Source of the DNA: Phaseolus vulgaris
Taxonomy: Eukaryota > Streptophyta > Magnoliopsida > Fabales > Fabaceae
Assembly: GCF_000499845.2 (NCBI RefSeq)
Contig: NC_023751.2
Coordinates: 34,408,309 to 34,472,308, forward strand
DNA: 64,000 nucleotides
Direction of reading: 5' to 3'
Position 1 is the stretch's first letter; each line of letters begins with the position of its first letter. Under the pieces are notes generated by a model. That model was not told the DNA's origin. It made no database searches and was given only the letters and a program-made list of their open reading frames with translations. This document shows positions 46,380 through 59,220 of this stretch, in pieces. The translations under genes and the position numbers were made by a program.

Positions 46380-46778
46380 TGTTGGATTAGGATTCCTCAA
46401 TCATATAATGAAACGAGAATAATGATTAGATAATACCTGATAGACCTGTGATCGCATGGCTGAGGGACGAAGATTGATCGGGTTTCCCTTTAAGGTGTAT
46501 CGCTTAGAATAGAATTATGTGAGTAGAGAGGCAAAGAGATGAGAGGCTCGAAAATCCCTTTAGGGAATCAGTTTCGGCCGTGTGATGTTAGAATATAAGG
46601 GTGTCTTTTTAGTTGTCTGGTAATCTCTATTTATAATACACCCAAGGGGAAACCCTAATTATTTATGGTAAGAGTAATTACGTCCATCAAGTAATTACCA
46701 ATAATATAATAGGATAATTATGGTGATTGATCAATTAATAAGATAAATAATCGTGAGATGCCACGTAATATTCTTACA
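46380..46778 (-). repeat. 3' LTR of the complete copia element
   Basis: 399 bp, TG...CA ends, about 96% identical to 52467-52865. Confidence 0.95.
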
Positions 46779-47102
46779 TTCTCCCACTTGGCCAAATGAT
46801 TATTTATTATGAGCATTAGATAAGTCTGGCCAGATTTTAATACTCATTTTAGTCCTAAACTGTAATTGTAGCAGAGAAATACAGTCTTTGAATCAGTATT
46901 CAACTCAAGACCCCCATTAATCATACTACAATACAAATTTAAAACTTAAGTAAATTTTAGGATCAATTGATAAGTAAGCCCTTTAGACTTTGATTTGTAC
47001 AGTTAGTGTCTATGTATATTTAGGCATGCATAAACATATTTAAGGACACACAAATCAAGATAAATGAGGAAATTTTATTAAACATAAGTAAGTACAAATA
47101 TG

Positions 47103-50100
47103 CTAAATAAGGTCTTTAGATAATCCCATCTTCGAAACATGTTCTTCGAATACTTTAGGTGGGAGACCTTTAGTTATCGGATCCGCAAGCATATTTTTAG
47201 TACTAATATACTCAACACAGAGCTTATTTTCCTCAACTCGCTCACGTACGAACAAGTACTTTGTATCAAGATATAATCCAGCGCCACTCGAATTGTTATT
47301 GTTCGAAAAACTAATGGCAGCTGAGTTATCATAATAAAACTTCAATGGCCTGGAAATGGAGTTAATGACTTTGAGTCCAGCGATAAGATTTCGCAACAAC
47401 ATTCCATGACATGTTGCATTGTACACTGCAACATATTCTGCCATCATTGTTGAGGTTGTTGTTAATTGCTGCTTATGATTCTTCCATGAGATAGGCCCGC
47501 CTGCTAACATAAAGATATACCCAGAAGTGGATTTCTTGTCATCTTTGCATTTTGCAAAATCAGAGTCAGAATAACCCACCACTTCTAAACTGTCACTTCT
47601 CCTACAGGTCAACTTATAGTCTTTTGTGCCTTGTAGATATCGAAGTACTTTCTTAGCTGCTTTCCAGTGATCTAGACCAGGATTAGATTGATACCGGCCT
47701 AGCATTCCAACAATGTACGCGATATCCGGAAGAGTACAGACTTGAGCATACATAATGCTTCCAACTACAAATGCATAAGGTATCATCGCCATTTGCTCTT
47801 TTTCAGCCTCTGTTTTCGGACATTGAAAAGAACCGAAAACATCTCCCTTAATTACTGGAGCCACAGAAGGAGAGTAATGTTGCATGTTATAACGAGTGAG
47901 GACACGGTCAAGGTAGGCCCTTTGGGATAATCCCAAAATCCCCTTAGCTCTATCTCGGTATATTTCGATGCCAATAACATAAGCGGCCTCTCTGAGATCC
48001 TTCATGTCAAAATTATGCGAAAGTATGCGCTTTGACTCATGCAACATGTCTATACTATTACTTGTCAATAGAATGTCATCTACGTAAAGGACAAGTATAG
48101 TAAAGTTGTTCCCACTCATCTTGAGGTAGGCGTATTGATCCACTTGATTCTTAAGGAAACATTGTTTCTTCATGACTTCATCAAACTTTATGTACCACTA
48201 CCGTGAGGCTTGCTTCAGCCCGTAAATGGATTTCTTCAGCTTGCAGACTAGGTGTTCTTGACCTTCAGGTTTAAAACCTTCTGGTTGTTGCATGTACACG
48301 TCTTCATACAAGTCGCCGTTAAGGAAAGCGGTCTTGACGTCCATCTGATGTAGCTTTAGATCAAAGTGAGCTACGAGGGCCATTACGATCCTTAAGGAAT
48401 CTTTTCGAGAGACAGGTGAAAAGGTCTCTTGATAATCAATTCCCTCTTTCTGAGTGAACCCTTTTGCAACCAATCTTGTTTTGAAGCGTTCAATGTTTCC
48501 ATTCTGATCTAGCTTGGTTTTGAACACCCATTTAGATCCTACGGGTTTTACTCCGTCGGGTAATTCTACTAGATCCCAAACATTGTTTTTCTTCATGGAG
48601 TCAAGCTCATCGAGCATGGCATTATTCCATTCAGAAGACTGATCACTAGTAATGACTTCATTGTAAGAGGTAGGATCAGTATACCTTCTGGCATCCATTT
48701 CTGCTTCATTCAGGTAGGTTACATAATCATCAAAATTAGTAGCAATTTTAGTTCTAGATGACCTCCTGAGCTGATTAGCGGGTTCTGCATTGTACTGATG
48801 TTTGTCGTTCAGGGTGCCTTCATTCTCGGATGGATTCAAAGTAGCATCAGGTTCTGAGCGTGGAGTAGGTGGTGCAGTGACGCGCGGAGTGGGTACAAGA
48901 GGAGTGATCAGAGGCAAATTAGTAGTCGATGTAGATCTCCCCCCCGCCTCTTGTACTTCTAGTAAATCCAGGTAAGGATTGTCACTGCTCCCACTGATCT
49001 TGAAATCCTCTAGGAAATGAGCATGCTTGGTTTCTACAATGCGGGTGACGTGGGAAGGACAATAAAATCTATAACCCTTTGAGTGATCGGGATATCCGAT
49101 GAAGTGACAAGTTACTGTTTTCATGTCAAGCTTCTTTAAGAAAGGGTTATAAACTTTAGCTTCAGCAAGGAAGCCCCATACTTTCATATATCTAAGACTC
49201 GGTTTCCTTTCAGTCCAAAGTTCATAAGGAGTTTTAGGGACAGATTTGGAAGGAACTCTATTGAGTATATGAACTGCTGCTTTTAATGCCTCGATCCAGA
49301 GGAATAAGGGCAAATTGGAGTTGGCTAACATACTACGCACTATGTACATTAGGGTCTTGTTTCTCCTTTCAGCAACATCGTTTTGTTGAGGAGTACCGGG
49401 CATGGTGTATTGGTTCACAATCCCCTGACTTTTACAAAACTCATAAAATGGACCAGGGGCTTGTCCCAAATCAGTATGTCTACCATAGTATTCACCTCCT
49501 ATATCTGATCGCACAACTTTTATTTGAAGATCAAGTTGTTTTTCAACTTCAGTTTTATAATCTTTAAAAGTTGTAAGTGATTCAGATTTTTCCTTAATGA
49601 GATACAAGTACATGTAACGAGAATTATCATCTATAAAAGTGATAAATGAATTATGTTCTGTTATTCCAACGATGCTGTAAGGGCCACTAATGTCAGTATG
49701 AATAATTTCTAATAATTTTGAACTCCTAGTGACACCTTTCTTAGTCGTGGATGTCATTTTGCCTTTGAGGCATTTGACACATGTTCCAAAATCAGTAAAA
49801 TCGAAAGATGGTAAGACTTCATCCTTCACAAGTCGAGATAAGCGATCTCGTGAAATGTGACCTAAACGTTGATGCCAGAACATGGATGAAGTTTCTAAGT
49901 CTCGTTTTCTCTTGGTCTTTGTTAAGTTCTCATTAATATTATATGATAACAAAGATTTGGAGAAACTATCATCTAGTTCTAACTTATAGAGACCGTTATC
50001 CAGAAAACCAGTACCAAACAATTGAGAATTTAAAGAAATAGTAAGTTTGCCATGACCATGAGAAACATAAAAACCATCAATGTCTAACTTTGGTCCCGAT

Positions 50101-51158
50101 ACAAGATTCCAAGTAATTTCGGGAATATATAAGGTATCATAAAGTTTAATACATTTTCCAGTTTTCATAAGTAATTCTAAGGTTCCCACAGCTTCGACAA
50201 ATAGTTCTTGTCCATTCCCCATCTCAAGTGTTCTTTGGTTTCTTTCCAGCTTCCAGATTGTAAGGAATCCTTGGATTGAATTGGTCACATGAACCATAGA
50301 ACTAGAGTCAAACCACCAAGTATTAGTTGGAACATTTAAATTAAAGGACTCAATTATCATATTTAGATGATTAACTTTCTTAGTCAGCCACTCCTTAAAG
50401 CTTGAGCACTTAGACTGCTTATGTCCTACCTTGCGGCAGAACTTGCAGTAGGACTTGCTAGTGGATCTGTTAGAGCTGGAGGGTGCACTTACATCAGTTT
50501 TAGGGACCTTATTAGATTCCTTTTTATGGAATTTGCCCTTTCGCTTCTTCGATTCAGTAGCCACGAGGTAAAAAACATCTGGTTTATCCAGCTTCAGGCG
50601 CTCTTCTTCTTGAACAGTCATAGCAATCAACTCACTCATGGACCATTTGTCCTTCTAAGTATTATAGTTGACTTTGAAGGCTTCAAATGCAGAAGGAAGA
50701 GAAGTCATAATGAAGTGGACTAAGAAACCTTCACTGATCTCCATGGCTAATCCCTTAAGTTTACGGGCCATGTCGCTCATTATCAGGATGTGCTCGCGAA
50801 TGCCGGTGCGCCCGTCATATTTTGTAGTCACCAACTTCAAGATAAGAGTACTAGCATGCACCTTAGAGGTTCCTTGAAATTGTTCCTCCACAGAAGCTAG
50901 ATAAGCCTTAGCGTTAGGTGAATCAGGAATGCCTCCTCTGATGATTGGGCTGATGGAATTCTTGATAAGCATAAGACACATCTTGTTACTCCTTTGCCAT
51001 TTCTCATAAGCCATCTTATCTTCAGGAGTGCTCTTATCAGTGAGGGTAAGAGGAGCAGCTTCAATTAGTGCATGATCAAAATCCAGCATCCCAAGAGTCA
51101 GCATCAAGGAATCTTTCCCAGAAGAATGATTTTCACCAGTCAAGGTCTCAATTCCCAT
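47103..51158 (-). pseudogene. Copia gag-pol polyprotein with two in-frame TAG stops
   Basis: One phase runs from the ATG at 51158 to the stop at 47103. Gag occupies 51158-50655. The first TAG is at 50657-50655. The next block, 50639-48198, has a zinc knuckle (C65, C68, H73, C78 of the 813-residue block), a protease site D111 in DSSS where DSG is usual, integrase HHCC and D,D,E residues, and the first part of RT. The second TAG is at 48200-48198, after [10 protein letters not shown]. The last block, 48173-47103, has the RT active site YVDD (residues 30-33 of that block) and RNase H with its SDSDFAKC and STSGYIF blocks. No frameshift is seen. Besides the two stops, the DSS change in protease and a DIGGE rather than DNGGE in integrase suggest drift. 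Confidence 0.95.
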
Positions 51159-52452
51159 ATTAGGGGCTGGTTAGACGACGAATTAAGATACTTAGGCTAA
51201 GGAAAAAGTTAGAGTGACATAGGGAAACTTAGATCTAAAGCAGGCATAAGTAAGAACCATTATGATAATGAAGCTGTGATAAAATCTATTATAACATCAA
51301 AATAATATACTAGATTAGGTTCTACTTAAACAATCAGCTTTCACTTTGGTTAATTACCAATTATTTAAGCATAATGAACAATTATAAGTAAGGTATGTAC
51401 AATAAGAATGTGACACGTCATCTTTGGACAAAAGTGAACATTTAAGCTTATGCACATATTAAATTTGCAAAACATAAGTGCAACAAACATCGTTGGACAG
51501 AATAGAAATAATTGTGTTTTTAGGCAAATGTCATGTGAATATTTAATAATTAAGTGTAGTCACAAGTAAGTGAAGGTGCTTAATTAGACTCAAATAACAA
51601 GACATAACCCATCATCGTTGGACAGAAGGGAGACTCCTGTTATTAAGTTTAAGCAAAAATTTTAATTTTAATTTTGTCAAACTTAATATTTTTTTTAAGA
51701 GTTTAACAAAATAAGTATTTTTGTATTTTTTTTAAACATAATTATGGTATCAAGAGATTTACCATATTTAATTCGATAAATAAAAGAAAACGCGTAAATA
51801 TGTTACTCGTAAACCCGATAAGGTGAGTAGCGGAATATTAAGGATTTGGTTTTAGATTTGGTCTTCAAAATTTTAATTAGATTGATATGTTTCCAAGTTT
51901 GACATGACTGTTATTTTCGAAAATAGTAATAATAATAATAATACCCAAAAATTAATAAGGCAAGAATATACTATCCTAAATAAGAAAAAACTTGGAGACT
52001 AAGATATCAATTTTTATTTATTTTTTTAGGAAAACACATTGTATTTCGAAAATTTGAATTAAGGAAAAATATTATTTTCGAAATTTCCTAATTAAGGGAA
52101 GAATTAATTTCCGAAAATTCTTTATTCCTAATTTTCGAAAATTCATACGAACAACAAATAATGATGATGAACATATAATCAAAATTAATTCCATTCCAAA
52201 TAAGGGAATACTCACGAAAATTATGAAGAACACATAACATTCATATTAAATTTTAATTTTCAAAATCTTAAAATAATTATGGATCTCGAAAAAAATAAAA
52301 TTTATTTTATGATATCAAGGTGGATTTTCGAAAATAAGTGGTTCAATAATATACCAAAATAAAAACATCGAAAATCAATATGTTGAATCAAAATCCTCGT
52401 TTCTTCCAAAATTTAGGGAAAACGAAAGAAGAATCGATTAAGCAACATAAAC

Positions 52453-52464
52453 GCTCTGATACCA
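52453..52464 (-). other. Primer-binding site of the complete copia
   Basis: TGGTATCAGAGC on the minus strand, 2 bases inside the 5' LTR, the standard initiator Met tRNA complement. Confidence 0.9.
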
Positions 52465-52466
52465 CA

Positions 52467-52865
52467 TGTTGGATTAGGATTCCTCAATCATATAATGAAA
52501 CGAGAATAATGATTAGATAATACTTGGTAGACCCGTGATCGCATGGCTGAGGGACGAAGATTGATCGGGTTCCCTTTTAGGATGTATCGCTTATAATGGA
52601 ATTATGTGAGTAGAGAGACAAAGAGATGAGAGGCTCGAAAATCCCTTTAGGAAATGAGTTTCGGCCGTGTGATGTTAGAATATGAGGGTGTCTTTTTAGT
52701 TGTCTGGTAATCTCTATTTATAATACACCTAAGGGGAAACCCTAATTATTTATGGTAAGAGTAATTATGTCCATCAAGTAATTACCAATAATATAATAGG
52801 ATAATTATGGTAATTGATCAATTAATAAGATAAATAATCGTGAGATGCCACATAATATTCTTACA
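52467..52865 (-). repeat. 5' LTR of the complete copia element
   Basis: 399 bp partner of 46380-46778; on the minus strand 'tataaatagag' near 52722-52712 is its TATA box candidate. Confidence 0.95.
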
Positions 52866-52870
52866 TAAAG

Positions 52871-54700
52871 TTAATGCACCTAGGTAAAATATGATTTAGC
52901 GAAATAAGTAGATACGCCATAAATCAGGTAATGTCATCTTAGCGAAATGCATATTAAACATGACCCATAAATGATATAGCTCGTTCGTTATCAATATATT
53001 ACCCACTTCATACAAAACATTTACTTTATCGTTGGATAATCTTTTACATATACATTTCTTACCGAGAGATAAGGAACTCGCACGAGAAAGACAAATAATG
53101 AAAAACGAGGAACCAACGTCAACTAATAACAATGAATATTTAGGTTTTATACGATTACAATTTGTTTTGATTTGTGTTGGGTTGTTTGGTTTGTCTTTTA
53201 ATTTACATTAGAATCTGGTGTTTTGTTTAAGTGGCTAAAGACATTTTAATAAAAGTGGATTAATTTAAATACATATCTTAATAGTTTAAAACTGATGTTA
53301 TCAGATTATGAATGAAACAAAAAGTTAACTGTTAACAACAACAGCAAAGTTTTGAATTGCATTTGGTCTGAGCCCATAACTGAGACTAAAGAATGACATG
53401 GATGAAAACAAAAAGAGACATTCCAAAATGACCAAACATTGACAAAGAAAACACAATGAAAAATGGTCTTTGACTATGGTATGGGCCAAAGAAAATGATA
53501 AAGAATGAAAACAAAAAAACTCTGCATTATGGCAAGGATGAATAGGAGGAAATATATCTAGATTAGTAGCATGAGATGACATCAAATATTTATATTTTTT
53601 AATTTTTTTTATAAAATATTTTCATGTTAAATATTACTATGCAACTTAACATTTCGCTGATACTTCAAGTAACAATAATCATCTTTCATCACATAGAAAA
53701 AAGTATTATTAAAAAAGAAAAGTATTATTAAAAAAAAATTACACTTTATTTCTTAAGATAATCTTATTTGAGATAACATCAAATATTAAATATAAAAAAA
53801 ATAGAGATTAGTTTTTTCCACAAAATACATAATGTTGATGAGATATTTTTATACTTGAGTGATTGCAAGAAACCTGGTTATATATGAATGATAAAATGAT
53901 TTATTTACTAATAACACATTCACTTTAATATTTGTGTAATTTATAAATAATTTATTTTCAAATATTTAAAAAGGAGTTAGTGGTAAACATTTATTCCTTT
54001 TATTCTTACAAAAAAAAGTGTTTTGTTTAGTTCAAAGAAACTCACTGAATGTATTCTTGCTTAATATATTTTCATGACAAGAAAATACCTAATTCATTCT
54101 TTATATAATTATACAGGTGAAAGAAATTGCTTATTGTAAGATGTGAATTTTAGAAAAAAGAATCGCAAAAAAGTATTTTGTTTGCATAAAGCACTTAGAA
54201 TAGAAATCATCCATAAGCAACCAACATAAAGAATAAGAAAAAAATATAAGAAAAACATAGTGTGTGGTGATTCATAATTTTTTTAAAGTTATGTTTGGAA
54301 GTGGTTGTTTAAAAAATGATATATATTTTATATTAGTTCATTCAAATTAATTCGCATTTAATTCTCTCGTAATATAATTTTAAATTTTTTACTATAAGTA
54401 TTTCAATTATAACAATCTTTTTTAATATTACTTTTAACTTGTACAAATACATAAAATCTCTTGTGAACTATCTTTTACTTTCTTTTAAGATAAAAAAAAA
54501 ACATAAGTATTCTCTAATTACTAAATCATTTATCATTTTTCTAAATATTTTATATCTTTCATTATTGACTTACAAGTAAAGATAGTTATCTCATAAGATG
54601 ATATAAATTTTAGATTCTCCTTATTTATTCACTAAGTGAATAATTTACAAATATTGCTTATAAAAGATATAGTGTATTAGATAATATAGTGCTTCTATAT
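52871..54700. other. Intergenic DNA, first part possibly an older repeat split by the copia
   Basis: The first 280 bp are less AT-rich than their surroundings and continue the sequence left of 46375, which reads 'ggttaagaccggacgaatca'. I see no gene; the rest is AT-rich. Confidence 0.4.
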
Positions 54701-55700
54701 AAACCTAAAAGGAGGGATCACATAGTGTGCTTGCATGCAATGTTGATACTTTGTTAATTCATGTATTTTGCATGAATTAGTGCACGTGATTATATAGACT
54801 CATGAAAGGTAATCATTAATAAATAATATGAAAATCATCAATTTTGTGTTAATTTTGTTTATACATAAACGAAATTTTATATGATGAGATGCATGTATAA
54901 ATTTAAAACTCTTATCTAAGACACTCATGATAATAATATATTTTGTTGTACCTAAAATTTTACCTCGTGTGAAACAAATGTAAACTTTTTGTTAGAACAA
55001 TGGCATCATATGAAGTCTGCTTAAAGTAGGACAGTTTATCAAAGAGCAAGATGTTATATAAAACTCTAAATAAAGGCTGATTGAAAAACTAGACGAAGCA
55101 TGCACAAAGCGTCATATGTATATATAAAATAGGTGAAGTCTACGAGACAAGCCACATATAAAGAATCTTAGCACAATCTACATGTACATGAAGACATTAA
55201 AGAATGAGATTTTACTCGAGAGAGTAGACGAAATACAACCTTATAAAGACAAGACACAAGATGAAAAGAATAAATGAAGTCTTACATGTGGACATAATCA
55301 AGACACATTGGTTAGATGCGAAGATAATCTATGAGTCACAAGTTAACTGTAACATATCCCAAAGTTGGTTCTAACACAAACAACCAACCATTATTAAAAT
55401 CTTTCAAACAACTTTATTGTATAATAAGGAGTGACTTTGTATACTTAGCCAAAAGTGACATTGTATACTTGTGTTTAATCTCAGAGGAAGATTAACATAT
55501 AGTCAATAACGGTTTTGTGTAATTGTTGCGAGTAGAAAGTTGCAATGATAATATTTGTAATCAAATTTTGATTAGAGAATCCCTTTATAATTAGTAAAAG
55601 AGAATTAGATGTAGTTTAGGTTTGGATGAACCAGTATAAACTAATATGTTTAATGTTATTTTATATCTCTTGAGCTACCCTGCTATTGGTTTTTGTTCAT
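54700..55700 (+). mobile_element. Degraded copia-type LTR-like sequence
   Basis: The stretch 55430-55660, with 'tcataacggttttgtgtaatt'-like and 'gatgtagtttaggtttggatg' phrases followed by 'aaccagtataaac', resembles the 3' part of legume copia LTRs as I remember them. No ends or coding region were found. Confidence 0.3.
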
Positions 55701-56573
55701 ATGTTTGAAAAATATAATGTAAACTTGTCTCTAAAACTATTAGACAATCTCTTATTAATGTTTAATAGACTTATTTGCAATTTTTTCCCAAAGTGTTTTA
55801 TCAATTCTATTCAACCCCATTTTCTAAAGTTAATATTTTCTTTTAAGTGTTCTATCATAGTTGGTAGGCATGTTTGTGATGACACCATTTTTAATAACAC
55901 TCAATATTTTATTCCTTCATATGACTTTCTATTGTGATAGTCATTTTTTTTTGTATAAGATTAATTGTTTTCAACTTCGGGATTTGTAGGTTTTTTCTCT
56001 ACAAAGGTGACCAAAGTATCAACATCATCTTCAATATTTATAGGGTCAACTTGTGCTTCTTTGTGCTTCTTTAGACGCTTTGGTACAAATGATTTGAATT
56101 GTGCATTTTGCTAAATATTTTGCTTACTCAAACGACATACTCATAGCTCAAACGTTATTATCCTTTTTTCTTAACATTCATTGTTCGAAATTTAGCTATG
56201 CATGGTTGATTGGTAAGTATAATCCTAATTATTTCATTTCTCATATTTATGATCTATCTTGATTTGAGGACATGGGTATGTAATCACATATTATGATTGA
56301 TGGGTATTGTGTTACGTAAAACATGTTTTATATTTTTCTAAGTAATAACTAAAACTATATTACTTTGGTGAATACATGTGTTGTGCAAGTAATACCTTTG
56401 GCGAGATACTATTAAGTTATGGATGTTTTATGTCAGTATTAAGTTAGTGAATTTGATGAAATTCCATATTTTAATACACAGAGTCAGATAAACAAAAGTA
56501 TTAGGTGATGAAATTTGATAAAAAAAATTGACAACAAATTTGGAGTGAAAAATTACTTATACTTAATAAATAT
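55700..56573. other. Intergenic DNA, no gene seen
   Basis: An 83-codon frame at 55686-55937 has no recognisable motif and is likely chance. Confidence 0.4.
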
Positions 56574-56943
56574 TACTAGAAAATCATTAAATAGAAACTA
56601 ATCTTAAAAAAAATAGTTATTATATTGACTAAATTAGATATAATTTAAATACTAGAAAGATTGTTAGTATCTAAAATAGTTTCTATTATGGATAAATAGT
56701 ATATGAATTGGTATCTAATTAGTTACCAATGTTTTAGTTACAAACTATATATCTAAATTCTAAAGTTGGTAGATAAAACCTTGGTCGTTAATTAGATATC
56801 AATTTAGAAATTATTTATTATTAATAAAAATTACTTTTGATACTAATAATTTTTGTAGTATTTAAAATATTATCTAATTTAATCAATATAATAACTAATT
56901 ATTATTTTTTTAAAATTAGTTCCTGTTTAATAATTTTCTGGTA
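56574..56943. mobile_element. CACTA-type MITE with long inverted ends, copy 3
   Basis: Imperfect palindrome of 370 bp: the left end TACTAGAAAATCATTAAATA is mirrored by the right end ending in TTTTCTGGTA. It shares with copies 1 and 2 the 'ttggtatctaattagttacc' and 'ttattatattgactaaatta' blocks. Confidence 0.65.
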
Positions 56944-58200
56944 ATAAATATATCTAAGAAATTAACTATATTATGAGGTTAGTGGATAAGATTTATAAAA
57001 AAATAACTATATTAAGAGGTTACTGGATAAAATCTACAAGAGAGTAGACAAATTATTAAACTTAATATGTATCATGACATGAGTTAGAATATGAGTTTGA
57101 ACTTTATACTAATATTCCATAAACATTAAATTATATATGTGTTGATATACACATACGCGTGTCAACAAACACACACACATTTATATATATATATATATAT
57201 AAAATTATTTATTATATTTACTTAATTAAATAATTAGTGTATATATGTAATTTATATATTTTATTAGACTTCAAACTACAATTTTAAAGTATTATAAAAA
57301 AATATTAAAAATTTAAAAATATTTTAATTTATTATTTTAGTCTTGTTAACTTAAATAAAAGTTAAAAATAAATAATTTTTATAAAATAAATTTTCATTTT
57401 CTATATAATTTACTTTTGTCCTCTGATGTGATTTTTAGTAACATGAATGTCACATATAATATATATTCAAACATTTAACACTATACTTAGTATAGTTACT
57501 AAAAAAATTACTAATTTATCTAAAAAAATTGTAACATCAACAACACTTTTACAATTTTTATTTTCTTAAAGACGAATTAAAGTGTTGTTATTTTTGGAGA
57601 CGAATATTATGATCCACTCAAAATTATAGTGATTGAAGATATTTTTTTTCTTTAAAAAAGGTGTTATCTTACTCTATTGAATTTTTACTTTTAATATAAT
57701 TAAATGACATGTTTCATTTTCTCAAAATTGAATTATCATTGGTTAAAACCCAATTGATCATTTAGCACGACTTACTATTTTGGTGATATTTTTAAAAAAT
57801 TTCAACCACTTCATTAATTATCTTGTAAAATTAAAATTAAATTGATAAAAATCCTTCAATTTGGCTATTAAGAAATTTCAGACAATTATAATTTAAAATT
57901 TCTATAAAATATTTCATTTCATAAATAACGACAATAATCTTTAACAGCATATAATAATAAAAAAAAAACCCTGTGATTTAGTGTACATATTTATTCAAAA
58001 TTATCTTTCAATTTTTGTTCTTACATAAGTAAAAACTCTCATATATCGACTAAATTAAAAATATATTTTAAATATTTGCTAAATTTTGTATCAAGGTCTT
58101 CATATTTATTTCCTAATTATATAGTTTTTGTTATTTAAAAATATCCATAAAACTTAAAAAATATTTTTATTATATAATTATAACAATATAAAAAAATAAT
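56944..58200. other. AT-rich intergenic DNA upstream of the ALFIN-like gene
   Basis: Contains (CA)n and (TA)n runs at about 57165-57200. No gene seen. Confidence 0.5.
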
Positions 58201-58212
58201 GTTGTGTAAATG

Positions 58213-58220
58213 ACCCTATA
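58213..58220 (+). promoter_or_regulatory. TATA box candidate of the ALFIN-like gene
   Basis: CTATATAC about 165 bp before the ATG, followed by a pyrimidine-rich leader with (TC)n and (TTC)n runs at 58300-58336. Confidence 0.5.
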
Positions 58221-58378
58221 TACGCGCTTTTCTTCATTTTCCCTCTCTTTTATTTATGTTGCAGCAAATCCTAATCCTTCAAAATATCCCTATTTACCTT
58301 CTTCTCTCTCTCTCTCTCTCTCCTTCTTCTTCTTCTCAAATTTTCTTCTCTGCATTGTTGTTCTGCAGCGCAAGCTCA

Positions 58379-58598
58379 ATGGACAGTGCCGGCCACTACA
58401 ATCCCCGCACGGTGGAAGAGGTTTTCCGGGACTTCAAGGGCCGCAGAACTGGCATGATCAAAGCCCTCACCACTGGTCTTTCTCTATAATTTTATTTTCT
58501 GTTTTCAAATTCTAAGCACTGAACTTTGTTTCTGTAATTTACTGTGTTTTTGTTTGTCTTTGCAGATGTTGAGGAGTTTTACCAGCAGTGCGATCCTG
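58379..58598 (+). CDS. ALFIN-like PHD finger protein, first two exons (gene continues past window)
   Basis: Exon 1 is 58379-58475 and exon 2 is 58566-58598, with a 90-nt GT-AG intron between them. The 43 codons read [20 protein letters not shown]..., continuing through GMIKALTT and [11 protein letters not shown], which is the conserved start of the plant ALFIN-like (AL) family. The family protein is about 250 aa, with an N-terminal DUF3594 (Alfin) domain and a C-terminal PHD finger that binds H3K4me2/3. Exon 2 ends at a GT (58599) in the phase expected for the next conserved segment, but no matching exon 3 was found in the remaining 5.4 kb, so the second intron is unusually long or the gene is truncated. 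Which AL paralog this is cannot be told. Confidence 0.88.
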
Positions 58599-59220
58599 GT
58601 TAGGGTTTAGCCTTCTCTTCTCTCTTGCGCTCCTTCTTTACTTGCTTCTTTCTGCGTGTTTTCACTCTCCAATTGTCTTTCTGTTTTTTCGTTTTTTTCT
58701 TGAACCCTTCCGCGTCTGTGGTTTCTTCTGTGACCGTTGCTTACTTACAAGTTTTACTGCATTGTCCGTGAGTGTGAAAGCCGGCCTTTTTTTTTTCCTT
58801 TTTAAATTTTAGTGGTTTCCGTTGTGTTTTTTTGTTGGATGAAGTGATTGTGTGAACTTTTTGAGCTTGCGTTTTGCTTAAATGTCAAATTGAGTTGCTG
58901 GTTTAATCAAAGTGTTTTTTTTGCTCTGAATAGGTGCTATGTAGGAAGCAGAATTTTAGTGCTTGGTGATTTTTGTTAACATTGCTGTTTGTTGGGTTTA
59001 GGGTATTGTTGCTTTGCTCTGTGGACTTGTTGTACCTTTTTTTTTGGCTTTTATAGATGGGGTTTTGGTCATCCTAGATCCCAAAACTAAACTGAATGAA
59101 ACGGATGTTTGTTTCTTCTGACCTTTTAGTATTAGTTGTATTTTATGTTCTGAATTCTGATTGTATTGAACTGTCTGGATTAGCTTTTTTGGGGGCGGGA
59201 GGAGATTCTATTTACACCCG

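Larger units (their letters stand above)
46375..52870 (-). mobile_element. Nearly complete Ty1/copia retrotransposon, TSD TAAAG
   Basis: Two 399-bp LTRs at 46380-46778 and 52467-52865 (TGTTGGATT...TTCTTACA) are flanked by perfect 5-bp target duplications, TAAAG at 46375-46379 and 52866-52870. Next to the 5' LTR (right) is TGGTATCAGAGC at 52464-52453, complementary to the initiator Met tRNA. Next to the 3' LTR is the purine tract AAGTGGGAGAA at about 46791-46781. The interior encodes gag-protease-integrase-RT-RNase H in one phase, broken by two TAG stops. The LTRs differ at 17 of 399 positions. The insertion is therefore fairly young but inactive. Confidence 0.96.

Noticed and set aside
52896..53132. 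78-codon minus frame
   Set aside because: Lies in repeat-like DNA interrupted by the copia; no motif.
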